The position numbers were made by a program, and so were the translations under genes. Source: Odobenus rosmarus divergens (lineage: Eukaryota; Chordata; Mammalia; Carnivora; Odobenidae). From it: DNA of 64,000 nt. Positions within the stretch are counted from its first letter, which is position 1; each line of letters opens with the position of its first letter. Below are positions 58,008-64,000 of the stretch, one piece after another. Below the pieces are notes generated by a model. It did not search any database and had not been told where the DNA came from. It worked only from the letters and a program-made list of their open reading frames with translations. The stretch is taken from positions 618,248 to 682,247 of the forward strand of contig NW_004450402.1 of NCBI RefSeq assembly GCF_000321225.1, written 5' to 3'.

Positions 58008-59512
58008 CCTTGATGAAGTCCCAAAAGTTCATTTTTGCTTTTGTTTCCCTTGCCTTTGGAGACATGTCTTGAAAGAAGTTGCCGTGGCCGATGTCAAAGA
58101 GGTTACTGCCTATGGTCTCCTCTAGGATTTTGACTGATTCCTGTCTCATTTTGAGGCCTTTCATCCATTTTGAGTTTATCTTTGTGTATGGTGTAAGAGA
58201 ATGTCCAGTTTCATTCTTCTGTATGTAGCTGTCCAATTTTCCCAGCACCATTTATTGAAGAGACTGTCTTTTTTCCATTGGATATTTTTTTCTGATTTGT
58301 CAAAGATTAGTTGACCATAGAATTGAGCATCCATTTCTGGAGACTCTATTCTATTCCATTGATCTAGATGTCTGTTTTTGTGCCAATGCCATGCTGTCTT
58401 GATGATTACAGTTTTGTAATATAGCTTGAAATCGGGCAACGTGATGCCCCCAGCTTTGTTCTTCTTTTTCAACATTCCCTTGATGATTTGGGGTCTTTTC
58501 TGTTTCCACACAAATTTTAGGATTGTTTGTTCCATCTCTTTGAAAAATGCCAATGGTAATTTAATAGGGATGGCGTTGAAAGTATAGATTGCTCTGGGCA
58601 GCATAGACATTTTAACAATGTTTATTCTTCTAATCCATGAGCATGGAATACTTTTCCATCTTTTTGTGTCTTCCTCAATTTCTTTCATAAGTGTTCTGTA
58701 GTTTATAGAGTATAGATCCTTTACCTCTTTGGTTAGGTTTATTCCTAGGTATCTTATGGTTTTTGGCACTATTGTAAATGGAATTGATTCCCTAATTTCT
58801 CTTTCTACAGTTATGTTGTTAGTGTATAGAAAAGCAACTGATTTCTGTGCATTGATTTTGTATCCTGCCACCTTGCTGAATTGCTGTATGAGTTCTAGTA
58901 ATTTGGGGGTGCAATCTTTTGGTTTTCCACATAAAGTATCATCATGTCATCTGTGAAGAGAGAGAGTTTGACTTCTTCTTTGCCAGTTTTAATGCCTTTT
59001 ATTTCTTTTTGTTGTCTGATTGCTCATGTTAGTACTTCTAGTACTATGTTGAACAATAGTGGTGAGAGTGGGCATCCCTGTCCTGTTCCTGACCTTAAGG
59101 GAAAATCTCTCACCTTTTCCCCTTGAGAATAATATTCACTGTGGGCTTTTCATAGATGGTTTTTATGATATTGGGGAATGCTCCATCTATCCCTACACTC
59201 TGAAGAGTTTTAATCAGGAAAGGATGCTGTATTTTGTCAAATGCTTTTTCTGCATCAATTGAGAGGATCACATGATTCTTGTCTTTTCTTTTATTAATGT
59301 GCTCTATCACGTTGATTGTTTTGCAAATGTTGACCACCTTGCCTTCCAAGAATAAATCCCACCTGGTCATGTTGGATAATCTTTTTAATGTACTGTTGGA
59401 TCCTATTGGCTAGGATCTTGTTGAGTATTTTGGCATCCATGCTCATCAGGGATATTGGTCTGTAATTATCATTTTTGATGGGATCTTTGCCAGATTTTGG
59501 GATCAGGATCAT
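58008..59512 (-). mobile_element. Inverted 5' part of a twin-primed L1 (ORF2 RT to C-terminal third)
   Basis: ORF2 encodes the L1 endonuclease and reverse transcriptase. Minus-sense reading from 59512 gives [10 protein letters not shown] and NYRPISLMS (start of the RT domain), then [19 protein letters not shown] (RT motif with a conserved Asp), a degenerate FADD box at 58957-58946 that now reads [19 protein letters not shown], the [20 protein letters not shown] segment, [17 protein letters not shown], and NFWDFIK at the left edge. Frames break between 59110 and 58870 and again near 58200, so it is inactive. Next to its left edge is AAAAGTATTTA (57997-58007), the TSD. Confidence 0.93.
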
Positions 59513-60415
59513 CCCAAAAACAAATAATCAAGTCAAGAAATGGGCAGAAGACATGAACAGACACTTCTCCAAAGAAGACATGCAAATGGCTAACCGACAC
59601 ATGAACAAATGTCCAACATCATTAGCCATCAGGGAAATTCAAGTCAAAACCACACTGAGATACCACCTTACACCAGTTAGAATGGCAAAAATTAACAAGG
59701 CAGGAAACAACAAATGTGGAGAAAGGGGAGCCCTCTTACCCTGTTGGTGGGAATGCAAGCTGCTACAGCCACTCTGGAAAACAGTATAGAGGTTCCTCAA
59801 AAAGTGGGAAATAGAGCTACCCTACAACCCAGCAATTGCACTACTAGGTATATATCCCAAAGATAATGATGTAGTGAAAAGAAGGGGCACATGCACCCCA
59901 ATGTTCATAGAAGCAGTGTCCACAATAGCCAAACTGTGGAAGAAGCTGAGATGTTCTTCAACAGATGAATGGATAAAGAAGATGTGGTGCATATATACAA
60001 TGAAATATTACTCAGCCATCAGAAAGGATGAATACCCACCATTTGCATGGACATAGATGGAACTGGAGGGGATTATGCTAAATGAAATAAGTCAAGCAGA
60101 GAAAGACAGGTATCATATGGTTTCACTCATATGTGGAACATAAGGAATAGCATGGAGGACAAAAGAGGAAGGAAAGGAAAACTGAAGTGGGGGGGAATCA
60201 GAGAGGGAGATAAACCATGAGAGACTATGGACTCCAGGAAACAAACTGAGGGTTTCAGAGGGGAGGGGGATGGGAGGATGGGGTAGCTGGGTGATGGGTA
60301 TTAAGGAGGGCACATGTTATGATGAGCACTGGGTGTTATACACAACTAATGAATCACTGAACATTTCATAAAAAACTAATGATGTACTGTATGGTGGCTA
60401 ACTTAACATAATAAA
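59513..60415 (+). mobile_element. 3' part of the same twin-primed L1 (ORF2 end and 3'UTR)
   Basis: Starts in plus sense at the ORF2 residues [19 protein letters not shown], roughly 50 codons after NFWDFIK, so about 150 bases were lost at the inversion. It continues with [86 protein letters not shown], then 3'UTR (ACCATGAGAGACTATGGACT, GAGGGCACATGTTATGATG) and AATAAAAAAAG. AAAAGTATTTA recurs at 60416-60426. Confidence 0.93.
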
Positions 60416-60426
60416 AAAAGTATTTA

Positions 60427-61379
60427 AAATCCTAAATATGTAGCTGATTTAAAAATTGATATGAATAAGATCACCAAAATAATAACTGAGTACCCTAGGA
60501 ATATAATAATAGGTTTCCTTCATATTTATATCTCTTAAAGAATCCAATTTTGACATCAACATCATTTTATTATTTGGAATATAGAATAGTCTTTCTAATA
60601 ACCATATAATACAATCCTGCCAGATTTACATAATAGAGCATAAAAGAGAAAAACATAATGTTAATCAAGTAGACATTTTCAAATATAAAATGCAAACAAA
60701 ATCCTAAGACTATTCAATATCCTTGAAATTATTCTGCCAATCTTAAAGATGTTAGAGGTCAGGGTTATAAGCATGGATGATACAAAATAGCATGCCAATG
60801 TGATGCCACATACAAACTCAAATTACCAATGTAATACAAAAGAATCTTTAATATCTGAATGGGAAGAATGATTAGATTCAAACAATGACTATGACACTAA
60901 AGAGATAGAGACATGGTATTGTAAGAATAAATGCATGTTATTGTTGGTTATGAAAATTTAGTATATATAAATATATTGAATTAATTTTCTTTGCAATTTA
61001 TAATTTTATTAATGGTGTATCTTAAAACTGATGATGATTTAGAAGCAAAGAAATATAGGAACTCTGCCTTTTTGTTAGCAATTTTCCATCAGTTCTTGGG
61101 TTGTTTCTCTAAAGTTAAATAATTCCTCCAGCACAATTTCCATTAATTAGACTAGATGGACTTTTACTATATTTCAATGGAGTCTAGTACTGGTGAGAAG
61201 CAGCCCCAAAGTAGTATCATTTCTTGGCCACTTTTAGCTTATTTGTATTGGCTACATTTTATTCCAGCTAACTGACATTCTTTTGGCCACATAGCTAATC
61301 CTATAACTCTGATCAGCAAAATCTTATCTATGTGCGTACATTGTCTTTTAATTCAAAAATTAATGTTAGGTAACCAAAA
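60427..61379. other. Unassigned AT-rich sequence
   Basis: No gene or recognised repeat. Confidence 0.4.
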
Positions 61380-62404
61380 TGATATTTGTGACTTTCTTAA
61401 AAGTCAAACAGCAGAAGCTTTCGAAATCAGAAGAAACTTCACACTGTGCCGGGCCTCCCAATAGAGTTTTCCTGATGACATATTAATGACGCCGTTATCC
61501 CTTCTAACTTCCAAGTTTCTGAAATCACATACCGAGTATTTCACAATCCAATCATTCACGGCAATGACTGCAAAGAGAATATTATAGGAATAGCGCTATA
61601 TGCTGTCTAACCAATAATTAAATCTCTCTTAAAAATGAGTAGTGCATTTTTAACAGTTTCACCAGTTTCATGAACAACATATGTTCTTTTAAGCAAAGGC
61701 TCATCTTTCATCAACACCTAAATTCACACCAAAGCTCAGTGGCTTTTTTCAGTTGGGTGCCTGCACATTATATCATTCATCATCCTGCCAAAGCAACTGT
61801 AGTGGTAGAGAAGCATTAACCTGTCACAGTGTGATTCAGGAAGGAATGTGCTTTTCAAGGGAGCCTCAGCTTGGCTACCAGACCAGAGCTATAAAGTGCG
61901 GGGGGATATGTATGTATGTATACAAATAGGTCCCGAACAGGGCCTTAAAATTCACATTGACAAAAAGAATCTCAGACTATGGGAAAAACAGCTTGGAGCA
62001 CAGATGAATGTTTAAGTAACTTAAACTTTTACTGACAAAGCTCATTCCCTATTCTGTAGTCTATTCTTCTCTTGCTTGGCACATTTCTATGCACATGAGA
62101 GCCCTGGGCTAATTTCTACAGTTTATATGCGGACAAGGAAAATAGTCTCACAGATGAGTAATAACAGTTCGACAGACAAAGGCAGCCTAAGGTGTGCATG
62201 CAAAGGGGAAAACCGTCCTTGGGACATGCAATAACAATATCCATTATTTCAGCCCAGCTATGGGGCACTTTTGTTCTGTAACAATCTGAATGTGTAGTGA
62301 ACTGTAGAAGGGTGTCAGGTGAAACCACTTTTGATGTACTTGTTAACTAGCACAATTATTGATAGAGAGTGCTGAGTATTACTACTTTCTGGGGCCAAGA
62401 AATT
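61380..62404. other. Unique, mixed-composition stretch; possible regulatory DNA
   Basis: No repeat landmarks for 1 kb. It contains scattered CpGs and homeodomain-type ATTAATGA words (61482-61489). A minus frame at 62116-62328 (70 codons, Cys/Ser-rich) has no domain. Regulatory function is only a guess. Confidence 0.25.
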
Positions 62405-62568
62405 GATCCATGAAGCAACTGCTTTGCTTAGAATCCTGGCCCTACCACTTCCTAATTATATGGCTTGGACAATGTACTTAAGTTCTCTGTGCCTTTGTTT
62501 CCCTCTCATTAAATTAGGAATAATATCAGAACCTACCTCACAGAGCTACGGAGAGGTTATGTAGTTTT
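62405..62568 (+). mobile_element. MIR, plus strand, well preserved
   Basis: AATCCTGGCCCTACCACTTC, ATATGGCTTGGACAATGTAC, CTCTGTGCCTTTGTTTCCC, AATATCAGAACCTACCTCAC and GGAGAGGTTATG follow the MIR consensus from the tRNA-like half through the core. Confidence 0.88.
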
Positions 62569-62760
62569 CTTTCTTGAACATAAGGCATACAATCCACTAA
62601 CCTCAAAATCACCAAATGGGAAGCAAAAATAGTTTCAGTGGGTTATTTTGTGTATAGTCTTTCCTTTTCCTGGTCACTGGATCCATGCATTTTAGCTGTG
62701 GGGAAATATTTAGGGTTGAGTTTTATCCCCCCAAAAGTACGTTGAAATCCCAACCTTGAG

Positions 62761-62960
62761 GGGCGCCTGGGTGGCTCAGTCATTAAGCATCTGCTTTTGG
62801 CTCAGGTCGTGATCCCAGAGTCCTGGGATCTATTCCCACATCCGGCTCCTTGCTCAGAGGAGGCCTGCTTCTCCCTCTCCCACTCCCCCTGCTTGTGCTC
62901 TCTCTCTCTCTCTCTGTCAAATAAATAAATGGAATCCTAAAAAAAAAAAAAAGAAAGAAA
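62761..62960 (+). mobile_element. SINEC inside the MLT1 LTR, perfect 17-bp TSD
   Basis: GGGCGCCTGGGTGGCTCAGTC, CTCAGGTCGTGATCCCAG, CCCACTCCCCCTGCTTGTG, CT run, AAATAAATAAATGG, then a long A-run turning into (GAAA)n. GAAATCCCAACCTTGAG is exact at 62744-62760 and 62961-62977. Confidence 0.96.
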
Positions 62961-63137
62961 GAAATCCCAACCTTGAGGACCTCAAAATATGATCTTTCTT
63001 GGAAATAGGATCCTCTCATATGCAATGAGTTAAGATGAAGTCATACTGGGGTAGAGCACACTTTAACTCAATATGACACACTTTGGTGTCCTTATAAGAA
63101 AAGAAGAGACACAAAAGGAAGGAATAAGATCACATGA

Positions 63138-63381
63138 ACCATGAGAGACGATGGACTCTGAGAAACAAACTGAGGGTTCTAGAGGGGAGGGGGGTGAGGG
63201 GATGGGTTAGCCTGGTGATGGGTATTAAAGAGGGCACATTCTGCATGGAGCACTGGGTGTTATATGCAAAGAATGAATCATGGAACACTACATCAAAAAC
63301 TAATGATGTAATGTATGGTGATTAACATAACATAATAATAAAAAATAAAATAAAATAACATATTATTGAGATATAAAAAAA
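63138..63381 (+). mobile_element. Truncated L1 3' end inside the MLT1 LTR
   Basis: ACCATGAGAGACGATGGACT, GGTGATGGGTATTAAAGAGG, GGAGCACTGGGTGTTATATG, CTACATCAAAAACTAATGATG, TAACATAACATAATAATA and an (AAAT)n tail: the young carnivore L1 3'UTR. AAGATCACATGA (63126-63137) and AAGACCACATGG (63382-63393) are the probable TSD with two changes. Confidence 0.88.
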
Positions 63382-63630
63382 AAGACCACATGGAGATGGG
63401 GTCAGAGATTGGAAGTATGCTGTCATAAGGTAAGGAATGTCTGGGGCTATCAGCAGCTGAAAGAGGCAAGGAAGGATTCTCCTCTAGAGGTTTCAGAGGG
63501 AGCTTGGCTTTGCCAACACCTCGAGTTCAAACTGTTAGCCTCTAGAACGGTGAGACAATAAATCTCTCTTGTGAAAAAACACCCAGTCTGTGGCACGTTG
63601 TTATGACAATCCTAGGAAACAAATACAGGA

Positions 63631-64000
63631 ATTTTGCCATCTATTTGCTACAGGTTTCAGGTTGTTTAAAACCATGTTACAGCCATGTGGTGGCTATATC
63701 AGCACTTAAATTATATCTCACTTCTGTGAGTCCTATCTTCTAACATAATGATGGAGTCAATTCGCTAGTAATCCATCAGTCTAAGTCTTCTACATCTTCC
63801 TGAAACATGTTCTGTTTTCCCAGAATACCATACGATTAACAGAGACATCAAAATGTATTAGCATAGAATTTTACATAGTGGTCTCTTTTAATTTATACAT
63901 TTCTGGAAGACTGTGGCCTTTTTCATTCAGAATGACATGCCATTTTATATTTTTTCTTTTAGTTTTTTTGATAGTAGTATTTCTTTTTAAAATGTTTAAT
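63631..64000. other. Unassigned sequence to the window end
   Basis: No recognised gene or repeat. Confidence 0.4.

Larger units (their letters stand above)
62695..63630 (+). mobile_element. MLT1-like MaLR LTR, split by a SINE and an L1
   Basis: Pieces at 62695-62760, 62978-63125 and 63394-63630. The order is the MLT1 order: TTTATCCCCCCAAAAGTACG, CCAACCTTGAGGACCTC, GGAAATAGGATCC, GATGAAGTCATACTGGGGTA, GGTGTCCTTATAAGAAAAG, CACATGGAGATGGGGTCAG, TCTAGAACGGTGAGACAATAAATCTC (as two blocks), GTGGCACGTTGTTATGAC and AACAAATACAGG. Polyadenylation signal AATAAA is at 63558-63563. MaLRs are ancient non-autonomous ERVL relatives. Confidence 0.85.

Noticed and set aside
57694..58251. 185-codon minus-strand frame
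   Set aside because: It begins in L1 ORF2 and continues past the TSD into unrelated flank, a fortuitous fusion.
63134..63325. 63-codon plus-strand frame
   Set aside because: It is the young L1 3'UTR, which is noncoding.

Overview
The window looks like a piece of a carnivore nuclear genome. It is AT-rich, apart from a CpG-rich patch at the left edge, and crowded with interspersed repeats. I found no intact cellular protein-coding gene, no rRNA gene, no functional tRNA gene and no CRISPR array. The diagnostic repeats are about 14 tRNA-Lys-derived SINEC elements. Their heads read GGCGCCTGGGTGGCTCAG, followed by a CTCAGGTCATGATC B-box region, a CT-rich segment and an (AAATA)n tail. This form, with GGTCCTGGGATCGAGCCC, resembles bears, pinnipeds and mustelids (Arctoidea) more than dogs or cats; the clade is an inference.

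Layout: 1-960 is the 5' end of an L1 on the minus strand whose body lies off the left edge. 0.9-11.1 kb holds six SINEs with old L2, MIR and MER5-type relics. 11.1-15.8 kb is old minus-strand L1, including a copy with ORF1 and 5'UTR but almost no ORF2. 19.4-20.8 kb is an old plus-strand L1 with a tiny younger L1 nested in it. 21-27 kb is mostly unassigned sequence with one exon-like patch near 24.0 kb. 27.6-31.3 kb holds LTR-type relics, including a solo LTR at 30.9-31.3 kb. 33.5-35.0 kb is a long L2 split by a SINE. 43.6-46.2 kb is a head-to-head L1 pair. 49.5-49.9 kb is a decayed ERVL-like pol fragment. 50.1-52.1 kb is old L1 split by several younger insertions. 55.4-55.9 kb is another probable LTR. 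56.8-60.4 kb holds two L1 insertions with 5' inversions (twin priming). 62.4-63.6 kb is a MIR followed by an MLT1-like LTR carrying a nested SINE and a nested L1.

Nothing forms an operon or a new gene system. What can be read well is the order of insertions: many SINEs and L1s keep recognisable target-site duplications (TSDs), so nesting can be followed base by base. The points most worth checking are a 216-codon antisense open frame in the L1 5'UTR with ORF0-like geometry, the two twin-primed L1s, the HAL1-like L1 with its ORF2 deleted, a 40-bp inverted L1 snippet inside an AT microsatellite, and the exon-like patch at 24.0 kb. Repeat family names were assigned by recognition without a database search, and edges without a TSD are approximate.
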